This document shows positions 33,676 to 41,577 of a stretch of 64,000 bases of DNA, one piece after another. Within the stretch, counting starts at the first letter, position 1, and each line of letters starts with the position of its first letter. Origin of the DNA: Lachnospiraceae bacterium UBA3282 (GTDB taxonomy: Bacteria > Bacillota > Clostridia > Lachnospirales > Lachnospiraceae); assembly GCA_002361735.1 (NCBI GenBank), contig DETS01000107.1:1-64000 (forward strand), in the 5' to 3' direction. The notes beneath the pieces were generated by a model. It had not been told where the DNA came from. It was given only the letters and a program-made list of their open reading frames with translations, and did not search any database. The translations under genes were made by a program, and so were the position numbers.

Positions 33676-34617
33676 ATGATATTTGATTGCATCCCCTTTT
33701 TTAACGAATTGGATATTTTAAAGCTCAGAATGCAGATCCTTGCGCCTTTGGTGGACTACTTTGTGCTGGAAGAATCGACGGTGACATTTTCGGGAGAACC
33801 GAAGGAGATGGTCTTTGCGAAGAATCGGGAGATGTTTGCGGAGTTTGCGGACAAGATCCGTTATGTGGCAGTGGAGGACTCTCCCATGGAGGGCGTAACC
33901 ACCCACGAGCGCGACAAGTATCAGAAGAATCAGCTGATCCGCGCCCTGTCGGACGCAAAGCCGGAAGATATCATTATTTTCAGCGATGTGGACGAAATCC
34001 CGAATCCAAAGACGCTCGAACGGCTGATTGCGCAATTTGAGCCGGATAAAATTTATCATCTGGCACAGCGGATGTTTTATTGTTTCCTGAATATGGAAGA
34101 AGTTTCGGGAAATTTGTTGTCTATCACAGGAGAATTTCCGGGAGTAGAGCAAAGACAGTGGCTGGGTACGAAAGTGTGCAGCTTTGCGCAGCTCCCTGCG
34201 GAGGGAATCGTATATTTGCGCGAGGTATCGCCCACAGACACGCGCAGCGTGCGCATTGCGGACGGCGGCTGGCATTTCGGCTATATGGGAGGCGACGGCG
34301 AGCGGGATGTGGCGAAGCGCATCGGGGTAAAGGTACAGGCCGCGGCGCATCAGGAATATAACAGCAAACGTTATTTAGATGAAGCGGTGGACAGGCTGCT
34401 TTGCGGGGAGGATATTTTCGACCGGGAGGCAAAATTTGTCCGCGTGGAGATCAACGAGAGCTTCCCCGCTTATCTGCGGGAACATCAGGAGGAATACGAT
34501 TTTCTGATAGCGCCCGCGCTTAGCAGGACGGTTCTGTTAGCAAAGAAGGCGAGGCTGCTTTTGAGACAGGGTATGCGCAGACTACGAGGAAGGCTGGCGC
34601 GGATTTTGAGGCGATAG
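33676..34617 (+). CDS. GT17-like (N-acetylglucosaminyltransferase III superfamily) glycosyltransferase
   Basis: A 313-residue protein of the GT17 family, best known from the eukaryotic bisecting GlcNAc-transferase but present in some bacteria. MIFDCIPFFNELDILKLRM, the FVLEESTVTFSGEPK segment, and IIFSDVDEIPNPKTL with the DVD motif at 104-106 are family blocks. WHFGYMGG near residue 200 is also conserved. It should transfer a HexNAc or hexose to a lipid-linked acceptor. The basic C-terminus (RRLRGRLARILRR) could bind the membrane. The assignment to GT17 is firm enough; the reaction is not. Confidence 0.78.
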   Translation: MIFDCIPFFNELDILKLRMQILAPLVDYFVLEESTVTFSGEPKEMVFAKNREMFAEFADKIRYVAVEDSPMEGVTTHERDKYQKNQLIRALSDAKPEDIIIFSDVDEIPNPKTLERLIAQFEPDKIYHLAQRMFYCFLNMEEVSGNLLSITGEFPGVEQRQWLGTKVCSFAQLPAEGIVYLREVSPTDTRSVRIADGGWHFGYMGGDGERDVAKRIGVKVQAAAHQEYNSKRYLDEAVDRLLCGEDIFDREAKFVRVEINESFPAYLREHQEEYDFLIAPALSRTVLLAKKARLLLRQGMRRLRGRLARILRR

Positions 34618-34641
34618 ATTGTGCGGCAGAATGATGGAGGA

Positions 34642-34661
34642 CAGTGTGAAAAATCACACTG
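34642..34661 (+). promoter_or_regulatory. Hairpin between ribosome site and start of the Wzy-like gene
   Basis: CAGTGTGA at 34642-34649 and TCACACTG at 34654-34661 form a perfect eight-base stem with an AAAA loop. A GGAGG at 34636-34640 is upstream and ATG 34662 is directly downstream. The stem would shorten the 21-base linear distance between them, or block initiation. An alternative start at ATG 34683 would avoid this. Confidence 0.5.
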
Positions 34662-35942
34662 ATGTCCGGAATGGGGATTAGTATGGCAGCGGTGAAAAAC
34701 AGGATATGGGATCTCTACAGGCGGCTGCGGGACGAAAGCCCCCTTCCCCGTCTGATTTTCTATATTGGCCTGACCATCGAACTTTTGATGGTCATCGTGG
34801 ATAAGAGTAATTACGTCAATCCCATCGAGGGTTGGCTTTTTCGCGTGACCTTTCTGCTGTTTGCGGCAAAGCTTTTGCTCACGAAATATGAACTGCGCGA
34901 GTGGATCCTTATTTTTCTGCTGGAGGGGATCGCTTTGGTTTCCTATCGGGTCACGGGGGAAAATGAGCTCATCCGCATGGTGACGTTCGTGGCGGCGTGT
35001 AAGGAAATACCGCTGCGCGAAGCGCTGAAATATACCTTTTTTGTGACGCTTGCGGGCTGTCTGTGCATCGTCGCGCTGTCTGTGACGGGTATTTACGGCG
35101 ATATCAGCCTGACGCAGATCTATGGTCACGACGCGGCGGAGGAGACCATCTATATTGGCGTAGAGGGAGAGAAAGAAACCCGCTATACCTTGGGGATGGG
35201 GCATCCGAACGCACTTTCCTGTATGGCTTTCATGCTGACGGCGCTGGGTGTTTATGTCTGGTTTGAGAAGTTGAAATGGTACGGTTATCTGCTTTTGTTC
35301 CTGCTCAATACAGGGGTCTGTCTGCTGACGAAGTCAAAGACCGGTATGCTCATCGTTGCTGTATTTTTGCTGGGTGCCTGCCTGATGCGTTTGGTGAGAC
35401 CGTTTCGGGAAAAATCGTTTTTTTATCTTTGCGGTCTGCTGGTCTTTGTGCTGTGCATTGCCTTTTCCGTGGATGCGGCGGTCTGCGCCCAGCGGGTGCG
35501 GGACGCGCAGTGGAATGCCTTTTTTTATAACAATCCCCGGGATAATGCGCATATCGTGGCGCTGGGAAAGATTGACCGCCATATCAGCGGCAGGATCATC
35601 TCCCTGACGGAGACAAACAGGAAGGACGGGATGATCCGGACTTGGTCAGCCTTTTCCTGCGAAGAAAATACGAAACACTATTTTGATATGGGATGGGTTA
35701 AGGTTTTTTACCGTTACGGTGTGATACCGGGCAGCCTGTATGTGGCGGCGCACCTTTATCTTTTGTGGAAGCTGTGGAAGAGGCGGGACGGCTGCGGGCT
35801 GGTGGTTTTTGTGATGTTTGCCGTGTACACGGTGGTGGAGGCGCACCTGGTCTCCGTGTATTTGGGGAGGAATTATCTGCTTTTATTTCTGGTCGCAGAA
35901 TCAGCATCAACAGTCTCCTGTGACCCCAAAATGACGGAATAG
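34662..35942 (+). CDS. O-antigen polymerase-like membrane protein (Wzy-like, copy 1)
   Basis: This 426-residue polytopic protein has about ten membrane segments and a large external loop near residues 280-345. TLGMGHPNALSCMAFML and LTKSKTGMLI are typical of Wzy/O-antigen ligase-type proteins, in which HPN-like motifs recur. It would join lipid-linked repeat units outside the membrane. It lies 28 kb into the cluster with an ABC flippase upstream, while another Wzy-like gene lies at 44373. The start is uncertain: ATG 34662 follows a hairpin, and ATG 34683 is in frame. A promoter for the next gene overlaps its end. Confidence 0.72.
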   Translation: MSGMGISMAAVKNRIWDLYRRLRDESPLPRLIFYIGLTIELLMVIVDKSNYVNPIEGWLFRVTFLLFAAKLLLTKYELREWILIFLLEGIALVSYRVTGENELIRMVTFVAACKEIPLREALKYTFFVTLAGCLCIVALSVTGIYGDISLTQIYGHDAAEETIYIGVEGEKETRYTLGMGHPNALSCMAFMLTALGVYVWFEKLKWYGYLLLFLLNTGVCLLTKSKTGMLIVAVFLLGACLMRLVRPFREKSFFYLCGLLVFVLCIAFSVDAAVCAQRVRDAQWNAFFYNNPRDNAHIVALGKIDRHISGRIISLTETNRKDGMIRTWSAFSCEENTKHYFDMGWVKVFYRYGVIPGSLYVAAHLYLLWKLWKRRDGCGLVVFVMFAVYTVVEAHLVSVYLGRNYLLLFLVAESASTVSCDPKMTE

Positions 35943-35959
35943 GAAATTTATGGTAAAAT
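35931..35959 (+). promoter_or_regulatory. Putative extended -10 promoter for the phosphoglycosyltransferase gene
   Basis: ATGACG at 35931-35936 and TAAAAT at 35954-35959 are 17 bases apart, with TGG before the -10 box (TATGGTAAAAT). It resembles the TATGGTATACT promoters elsewhere in the cluster and lies 22 bases before the ATG at 35981, so the leader would be very short. This would start the block with the chain-initiating enzyme. Confidence 0.45.
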
Positions 35960-35980
35960 AGATACCCAGAGGTACATTTT

Positions 35981-37393
35981 ATGAATCGGAAAATGAAACT
36001 GATCGAGAGCTATCTGCTGCTTCTGGCGGATGTGGTCAGCATTACGCTGGCTTATGCCGCCGCTATTTTGCTGCGGTTTAAAAAGTTCGCCTGGGTCATG
36101 GAGCCGGAGCTGCATTTTTTGGTTTATATCGGTTTTTTGCTGTTTTGCACCGTCTACAGCTTTTTCTTTGACTGGAATCGGGAATTTCTGAAAAGAGGCG
36201 TGCTGGTCGAGTTTATCGCAGTGACGAAGTTTGATATTTTCATGGAATTGGCTTTGATGGCATGTCTTTTCGTATTGCAGGCAGGAGCGAAAGTCTCCCG
36301 TCTGGCAATCGGTTACTTCGCAATCTTTAATCTCCTGCTGGTATGGATTGTGCGGCTTTGCATGAAAAAGGCGCTGCGTATCTATTTTACGACAAATTCC
36401 AATCGGGTGAAGATTATGATCATCACCAAAAAGGCGCTTCTTCATCAGACGGTGGAGAAGCTGAAGGCCGCCATGGATATCAATTATGAGATCGTGGCGC
36501 TTGCCTGTATGGATGCGGACACAAAGGGCGAGAAAATTGAGGGAGTCACTGTCAATGCCGGCAGGGAGGACACGCTTGATCTGGCGAGACAAATGCCGCT
36601 TGATGAAGTATTCTTAAATCTGCCGGACGAAGATATGGCACATGTGAAGCAGATGATCTATGAGCTGGAATCCATGGGAATCGCCTGTCATTACAATATC
36701 GATATCGTGGAGAGACCCAGCAAGGAAGTGCGGGTAGGAAAGTTTGCGGGGTATACCGTAGTGACCTATTCGATCAATCACTTTGATTACAGGCGTATGG
36801 TCGTGAAGCGGGGCATTGATATCTTAGGCGGACTGGTCGGTTGTTTAATAACACTTGTTATTACCCCTTTTGTGGCTCTGGCGATCAAGCTGGATTCTCC
36901 GGGACCGATTCTTTTTTCCCAGACACGCATCGGTAAGAACGGCCGCCGCTTTAAAATCTATAAATTCCGCTCTATGTATGTGGATGCGGAGGAGAGAAAG
37001 AAGGAACTGGAAGCGCAGAACGAAATGCAGGGGCTGATGTTTAAGATGGAGAACGATCCCCGCATTACCAAGGTTGGCAGGTTTATTCGTAAGACGAGTA
37101 TCGACGAGCTGCCGCAGTTTTTTAATATTGTCAGGGGGGATATGAGCCTGGTGGGCACCAGACCGCCTACGGAGGAGGAGTTTGAACAGTATAATTCCCA
37201 CTACAGAAGGCGTATCAGCATGACGCCGGGGCTGACAGGGTTATGGCAGATCAGCGGCCGCAGCGAGATCGTGGATTTTGACGAGGTGGTGCGGCTGGAT
37301 CTGGAATATATCGATAACTGGACGCTGGGGCTGGACATCAAGATCCTGTTCCGCACGGTCTGGGTCGTGCTTGCGGGAAAGGGCTCAAAATAA
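35981..37393 (+). CDS. Polyprenyl-phosphate hexose-1-phosphate transferase (WbaP/WcaJ-like)
   Basis: This 470-residue enzyme starts glycan assembly by moving a sugar-1-phosphate from a nucleotide sugar to undecaprenyl phosphate on the inner membrane face. Four to five N-terminal membrane segments are followed by a Rossmann-like domain (about 130-260), then the catalytic sugar-transferase domain from KRGIDILGG (about 275). This has the membrane re-entrant helix, DSPGPILFSQTRIG, KIYKFRSM with the basic residues, and DELPQFFNIVRGDMSLVGTRPP near 372. WQISGRSE is also conserved. Being the only initiating enzyme visible, it defines one repeat-unit pathway for this locus. Its stop overlaps the next start by one base. 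Confidence 0.92.
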   Translation: MNRKMKLIESYLLLLADVVSITLAYAAAILLRFKKFAWVMEPELHFLVYIGFLLFCTVYSFFFDWNREFLKRGVLVEFIAVTKFDIFMELALMACLFVLQAGAKVSRLAIGYFAIFNLLLVWIVRLCMKKALRIYFTTNSNRVKIMIITKKALLHQTVEKLKAAMDINYEIVALACMDADTKGEKIEGVTVNAGREDTLDLARQMPLDEVFLNLPDEDMAHVKQMIYELESMGIACHYNIDIVERPSKEVRVGKFAGYTVVTYSINHFDYRRMVVKRGIDILGGLVGCLITLVITPFVALAIKLDSPGPILFSQTRIGKNGRRFKIYKFRSMYVDAEERKKELEAQNEMQGLMFKMENDPRITKVGRFIRKTSIDELPQFFNIVRGDMSLVGTRPPTEEEFEQYNSHYRRRISMTPGLTGLWQISGRSEIVDFDEVVRLDLEYIDNWTLGLDIKILFRTVWVVLAGKGSK

Positions 37394-38451
37394 TGGGAGC
37401 AGACAGGTACAAGGTTCTGATGGTCGGACCGGACAGAAGTGTGCACGGCGGCATATCGGGTGTGGTCAATAATTATTATCAGGCGGGGCTGGATCGGCGT
37501 ATCGACCTGTGTTATATCGGCACAATGGTGGAGGGGTCCGGGGCAAGAAAGCTTTTGCGGGCGGCGGCGGCCTATGTTTCCTTTTTGGCGAAATTGCCGC
37601 GCTATCGTATCGTGCATGTCAACATGGCGTCAGACACCAGTTTTTATCGGAAATCCGTGTTTATCCGGACGGCAAAACTGTTTCGAAAAAAGGTGGTGAT
37701 CCACCAGCATGGCGGAAATTTCCCGGATTTTTATGAAAAGGTGCTGCGGAAAGCGGGCAGAGCATATGTAAAGAAGACCCTTGCTCTGGGAGATGCCTTT
37801 TTGGTGTTGGCAACGGCGTGGAAAGATTTTTTCGGCGGGATCATTGACAGGGAAGCGATCACGGTTTTGGCGGACGCGGTGGAGATTCCGCCGCCCTGTC
37901 AAAAGCAGTACGGCGTGCACAAACTCCTGTTTTTGGGGCGGCTGTGCAGGGAGAAAGGGATCGGCGAACTGCTGTCTGTCATGCCGCAGCTGCAGAGCCG
38001 ATTTCCCGATGTAAAGCTATATCTCGGCGGCATCTGGGAGGATGAGGAGTTAAAAGAACAGGCGTTATCCATGCGAGAGTGTGTGACGGATTTAGGCTGG
38101 GTCAGCGGCAGAGCGAAGCAGAAGATTCTGCGGGAATGCGATATTTTCGTGATGCCTTCGTATTTTGAGGGACAGTCCGTGTCGATTCTGGAGGCGATGG
38201 CAAATCAATGCGCCGTTGCCGCTTCGGATACGGGAGGGATTCCGGATATGATCGTGGATGGACAGACCGGACTGCTTGCGCCGCCAAAGGATGCGGAGGC
38301 GCTCAAAGACAGGCTGCTGACATTACTTTCGGATTCCGATCTGTGTCGAAAACTTGGAGAAAACGCCCGCAAAAAGGCGGAGGCGGAGTTCTCCATGGAG
38401 CAGAACATCAAACGGCTGTTGTCGATTTATGAGGCGGTCAGCAAGAGATAA
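37393..38451 (+). CDS. Glycosyltransferase family 4
   Basis: A 352-residue GT-B enzyme directly after the initiating transferase, so it is a good candidate for the second-sugar transferase. VLMVGPDRSVHGGISGVVNNYY begins the acceptor half, with VIHQHGGNFPDFY in the middle. The donor half runs from KLLFLGRLCREKGIGELL, with E-x7-E in YFEGQSVSILEAMANQ. The HQHGG motif is typical of some GlcNAc/rhamnose GT4 enzymes acting early in capsule synthesis. The donor remains unknown. It overlaps the upstream gene by one base (TAATG), implying translational coupling. Confidence 0.84.
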   Translation: MGADRYKVLMVGPDRSVHGGISGVVNNYYQAGLDRRIDLCYIGTMVEGSGARKLLRAAAAYVSFLAKLPRYRIVHVNMASDTSFYRKSVFIRTAKLFRKKVVIHQHGGNFPDFYEKVLRKAGRAYVKKTLALGDAFLVLATAWKDFFGGIIDREAITVLADAVEIPPPCQKQYGVHKLLFLGRLCREKGIGELLSVMPQLQSRFPDVKLYLGGIWEDEELKEQALSMRECVTDLGWVSGRAKQKILRECDIFVMPSYFEGQSVSILEAMANQCAVAASDTGGIPDMIVDGQTGLLAPPKDAEALKDRLLTLLSDSDLCRKLGENARKKAEAEFSMEQNIKRLLSIYEAVSKR

Positions 38452-38495
38452 GCCCGGAGCAATATCGCAAAAAGAGCTTCGGCATGGAGAGAAAG

Positions 38496-39512
38496 ATGTC
38501 AGGAAAAGCAGACGGTAAAAAACCGCAGATTACTGTGATCGTGCCCGTTCACAACGGGCAGTCGTATTTGGAGGACTGCATCGAGAGCATAGAAAGCCAG
38601 ACGGGGCAGACATTGGAAGTGATTGTCGTCAACGACGGCTCCACGGACGATACTGCCTCTGTCTGTGACAGCCTTGCGGAGCGGTATGATAACCTGCGGG
38701 TCATCACGCTGCCCGATTTGGGTGTTTCCGTGGCAAGAAATCGCGGGTTGGAACAGGCGGAGGGCGAGTATATCACTTTTGTGGATGCGGATGACAGGCT
38801 GCGTCCGGGAATGCTTGCCGGATTGTACCGCATTCTTTGCGAGACGGATGCCGATATGGCAGGCTGTGCCTTTGCGGTCTGGAGCAGGCAGGAGGAGTGG
38901 AAGGCGCTTGCCGAAACCGCGGAAAAGTCTTTCCCGGAATGGCAGACTGTTGAATATAATAACACTAGTTATTTGAAAAATGCTCTTTTGTGTGGGAACA
39001 GCCGCTGTTGGAGTAAACTTTATAAGCGAAGTTTGATTGGCAAAACACGGTTTCGCGAAGGGCTTTCCATCGGCGAGGATATGATGTTTCTGGTGGAGCT
39101 TCTGCCCCGTGTGCAGCGTGCCGTGGAGGCGGATTATCAGGGCTACGGCTATTATCAGAATCCAAACGGCGCGATGAAACGCCCCTTTACGCCGGCCTAT
39201 ATGGATCAGATTTACTGTTGGGAGATGGCGAAAGATTTGATTCTTAGACAGGAACCTGCGCTTGCACCGCAGGTAACTGCGCAGCTCATGGTGGCGATCA
39301 TGCTGGTGGCGGGAAAAATCGCCCTCCTGCCTGGAGGAGCGCGCAAAGAGGCGGAGGGCTATCTGAGGATATGCCGCAAAAAACTGCGGGAATGCAAAAA
39401 GCAGCAGGGCAGTTATGCGTTTTTACCGCCCGGGTACGGCCTAAAAGTGCGTTTTTTTGGGAGCATGCCGCATTTTTATGTGCGGCTCTATCACTGTAGA
39501 AAATATTTTTAA
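38496..39512 (+). CDS. Glycosyltransferase family 2
   Basis: A 338-residue GT-A enzyme. ITVIVPVHNGQSYLEDCI, VVNDGSTDDT and FVDADDRLRPG give the nucleotide and metal sites, and the LCGNSRCWSKLYKRSLIG segment with IGEDMMFLVELL fits capsular GT2 enzymes. ATG 38496 is preferred, five bases after a GGAGAG site; an in-frame ATG at 38484 is part of that site. The positive C-terminus may contact the membrane. It is followed by a similar GT2, and both may add the same class of sugar. Confidence 0.84.
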   Translation: MSGKADGKKPQITVIVPVHNGQSYLEDCIESIESQTGQTLEVIVVNDGSTDDTASVCDSLAERYDNLRVITLPDLGVSVARNRGLEQAEGEYITFVDADDRLRPGMLAGLYRILCETDADMAGCAFAVWSRQEEWKALAETAEKSFPEWQTVEYNNTSYLKNALLCGNSRCWSKLYKRSLIGKTRFREGLSIGEDMMFLVELLPRVQRAVEADYQGYGYYQNPNGAMKRPFTPAYMDQIYCWEMAKDLILRQEPALAPQVTAQLMVAIMLVAGKIALLPGGARKEAEGYLRICRKKLRECKKQQGSYAFLPPGYGLKVRFFGSMPHFYVRLYHCRKYF

Positions 39513-39535
39513 GATTTGAGGAAAGCGGGAAGCCC

Positions 39536-40567
39536 ATGAAAAAGACAAACCCCACGATCAGCGTGATCGTACCGGTATATAATAAGGAGGCATATCTGCG
39601 CGCCTGCGTGGACAGTATTTTGGCGCAGACCTACAGGAGGCTTGAGGTGATCCTGGTGGACGACGCTTCGACGGATGGAAGCGGTGCGATCTGCGACGAG
39701 TATGCCGAAAAGGATGAGCGTGTGCGGGTCATTCATCAGGAAAACGGAGGTCCCACGGCGGCCTGTGCGGCAGGAATGCAGGCTGCGTCCGGGGACTATT
39801 ATATGTTTGTGGACAGCGACGACTACGTGGAGGCGAAGATGCTGATCGAGATGGCAGAGCGTCTTGCGGGAGTTCCGAGAGAGGTCGTCTGCTGCGACCA
39901 TGTGCTGGAAAAGCAAAGGGAGACCGTAGAAATCAAAAACGGATTAGAACCCGGTATTTACGAGGGTGAGAAGCTGCGGGAAGGTATCAAGGCAAGGCTG
40001 ATCGGAGAGGAACATAAGCCGATTCCCCTCTCGCGCTGCATGAAGCTGTGTGAGAAATCTCTCTTTGCGGATGCGGCGGCGTATTATGATTTCAGCCTTC
40101 GTTTCGGCGACGATACGAATATGATGTATCCGGTTTTGCTTAGTGCGGACAGGATTGTGATCATGAAGGATGCGTTTTACTACCACTACCGCTATGTGGA
40201 GGGTTCGCTGGTGCACGGTTACGAGAAGCGCCTTTATGAATACGTGGAGCGGCTGACAGAGATCCTTGTGCGGATCGTTGATGAGAAAAAAGCACCGGGC
40301 GGCAGGAAGGCTGTGGACAGGGAACACTGTTATCTGCTCTTGTATGTGATGAAGAATGAGCTCAGAAGACCCGGGAAAGACTATAGAACAAGGATCAGAG
40401 CCATTTTCTGCGAGGAAAAGATCAGGACGCTGGTGCAGAGTACGCCCCTTACGGTGACGGCGCGCTCGAATCAGCTTTTGTATCTGGGTGTCACCTATCC
40501 GGGCGGTGTGCTTTTGCGTGTACTGCGCCTGATTATGCGGCTTTACGATAAAAAGGGGAAAGATTGA
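39536..40567 (+). CDS. Glycosyltransferase family 2
   Basis: A 343-residue GT-A enzyme with ISVIVPVYNKEAYLRACVDSI, LVDDASTDGS and FVDSDDYVEAKML, followed by the FGDDTNMMYPVLL acceptor block. It resembles the GT2 at 26340 in layout and in HQENGGPT after the first domain. It lies 24 bases after the previous GT2 gene. A 40-base gap separates it from the GT11 gene. The donor is not assignable. Confidence 0.84.
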   Translation: MKKTNPTISVIVPVYNKEAYLRACVDSILAQTYRRLEVILVDDASTDGSGAICDEYAEKDERVRVIHQENGGPTAACAAGMQAASGDYYMFVDSDDYVEAKMLIEMAERLAGVPREVVCCDHVLEKQRETVEIKNGLEPGIYEGEKLREGIKARLIGEEHKPIPLSRCMKLCEKSLFADAAAYYDFSLRFGDDTNMMYPVLLSADRIVIMKDAFYYHYRYVEGSLVHGYEKRLYEYVERLTEILVRIVDEKKAPGGRKAVDREHCYLLLYVMKNELRRPGKDYRTRIRAIFCEEKIRTLVQSTPLTVTARSNQLLYLGVTYPGGVLLRVLRLIMRLYDKKGKD

Positions 40568-40606
40568 AACACAGTGACGCTTTGAAATTTTAAGATGGAG
40601 AAAAGC

Positions 40607-41518
40607 ATGATTATCATCAGAGTGATGGGAGGGCTGGGGAACCAGCTGCAGCAGTATGCGTTGTATCGAAAATTCGGCAGTCTCGGCATTGCGGCGAAAT
40701 TGGATGTCTCCTGGTTCTCGGCGGATATCCAGGCGCAGATGCGTGCGCCGAGACCGCTTGAGCTGTGCCGCTTTGAGGATTTGCCTATGGAGACGGCAAA
40801 TACGGACGAAGTGCGTGCGCTGTTGGGACGGACTTACGAGGAACGCGCCGGGATCACGGAACGGATCAGGCGGCGGTTGGCGCCGGGGACGCTTCCTGTT
40901 TTTGAGGAGTCTAAAATGTTCCACGAGGAGATTTTTTCCCTGCGGGACAGATATTTGGTGGGATATTTTGCCTGTGAGGCGTACTATGCGGATATTTTGA
41001 AAATGCTGCAAAAGGAGATTCGTTTTCCGAAAAGTGATAATCCCGGAAACAGGGAGACCATGGAGGAGATGCAAACGCAGACCGCTGTCAGCATCCATGT
41101 CCGCAGAGGGGATTATCTGGATGCCGTCAATGCGGCAAATTTCGGCGGTATCTGTACGGACGAGTATTATGACAGGGCGATCGATTATATCAAGGAGCGC
41201 TTTCCGGAAGCGGTGTTTTATATTTTTTCGGACGACACGGATTATGTGCGCGCACGTTTTCAGGGGCAGGAGTACCGCATTGTGGACTGGAACCGGGGGA
41301 AGGACAGCTTTTATGATATGCAGCTGATGAGCTGCTGCCGGCACAACATCTGCGCCAACAGCACTTTCAGTTTTTGGGGGGCGCGCCTGAACTCACATGA
41401 GGGAAAATGTATGATACGCCCTTCTATTCACAGAAATACACAGATCTGCCCGCCGAAGGAACTGCAAAAGTTATGGCGCGCCTGGACACTCATCACGCCG
41501 GGCGGGGAGGTTGTGTAA
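40607..41518 (+). CDS. Alpha-1,2-fucosyltransferase-like GT11 enzyme
   Basis: A 303-residue GT11 enzyme with MIIIRVMGGLGNQLQQYALY at the start and the GDP-binding motif SIHVRRGDY (about residue 165), plus ICANSTFSFWGARLNS near the end. It is the closest relative in the window of the GT11 at 27493, including the FGGICT segment after the HxRRGD motif. ATG 40607 follows GGAGAAAAGC; an in-frame ATG at 40595 overlaps the ribosome site. The 3' end holds the promoter of the next gene. Fucose is the expected sugar but is not proven. Confidence 0.85.
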   Translation: MIIIRVMGGLGNQLQQYALYRKFGSLGIAAKLDVSWFSADIQAQMRAPRPLELCRFEDLPMETANTDEVRALLGRTYEERAGITERIRRRLAPGTLPVFEESKMFHEEIFSLRDRYLVGYFACEAYYADILKMLQKEIRFPKSDNPGNRETMEEMQTQTAVSIHVRRGDYLDAVNAANFGGICTDEYYDRAIDYIKERFPEAVFYIFSDDTDYVRARFQGQEYRIVDWNRGKDSFYDMQLMSCCRHNICANSTFSFWGARLNSHEGKCMIRPSIHRNTQICPPKELQKLWRAWTLITPGGEVV

Positions 41519-41540
41519 ACGGACATATATATGGTATACT
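41511..41540 (+). promoter_or_regulatory. Putative extended -10 promoter of the pyruvyltransferase gene
   Basis: TTGTGT at 41511-41516 and TATACT at 41535-41540 are 18 bases apart, with TGG before the -10 box. The 13-base string TATGGTATACTGT is identical to that at 18910-18922. It overlaps the end of the GT11 gene; the leader to ATG 41578 would be about 30 bases. Confidence 0.55.
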
Positions 41541-41577
41541 GTTTGAAAATAGATTCTATATATGGAAGGCTACCCAC

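Noticed and set aside
39944..41344. Long open frames on the - strand, for example one of 466 codons
   Set aside because: They lie antisense to clear GT2 and GT11 genes, have no family motifs or ribosome sites, and follow from the G+C-rich codon pattern of the + strand genes.
41407..41577. A longer N-terminus for the pyruvyltransferase inside the GT11 gene
   Set aside because: The added residues are unlike the family, and the ATG at 41578 has a ribosome site and a promoter just before it.
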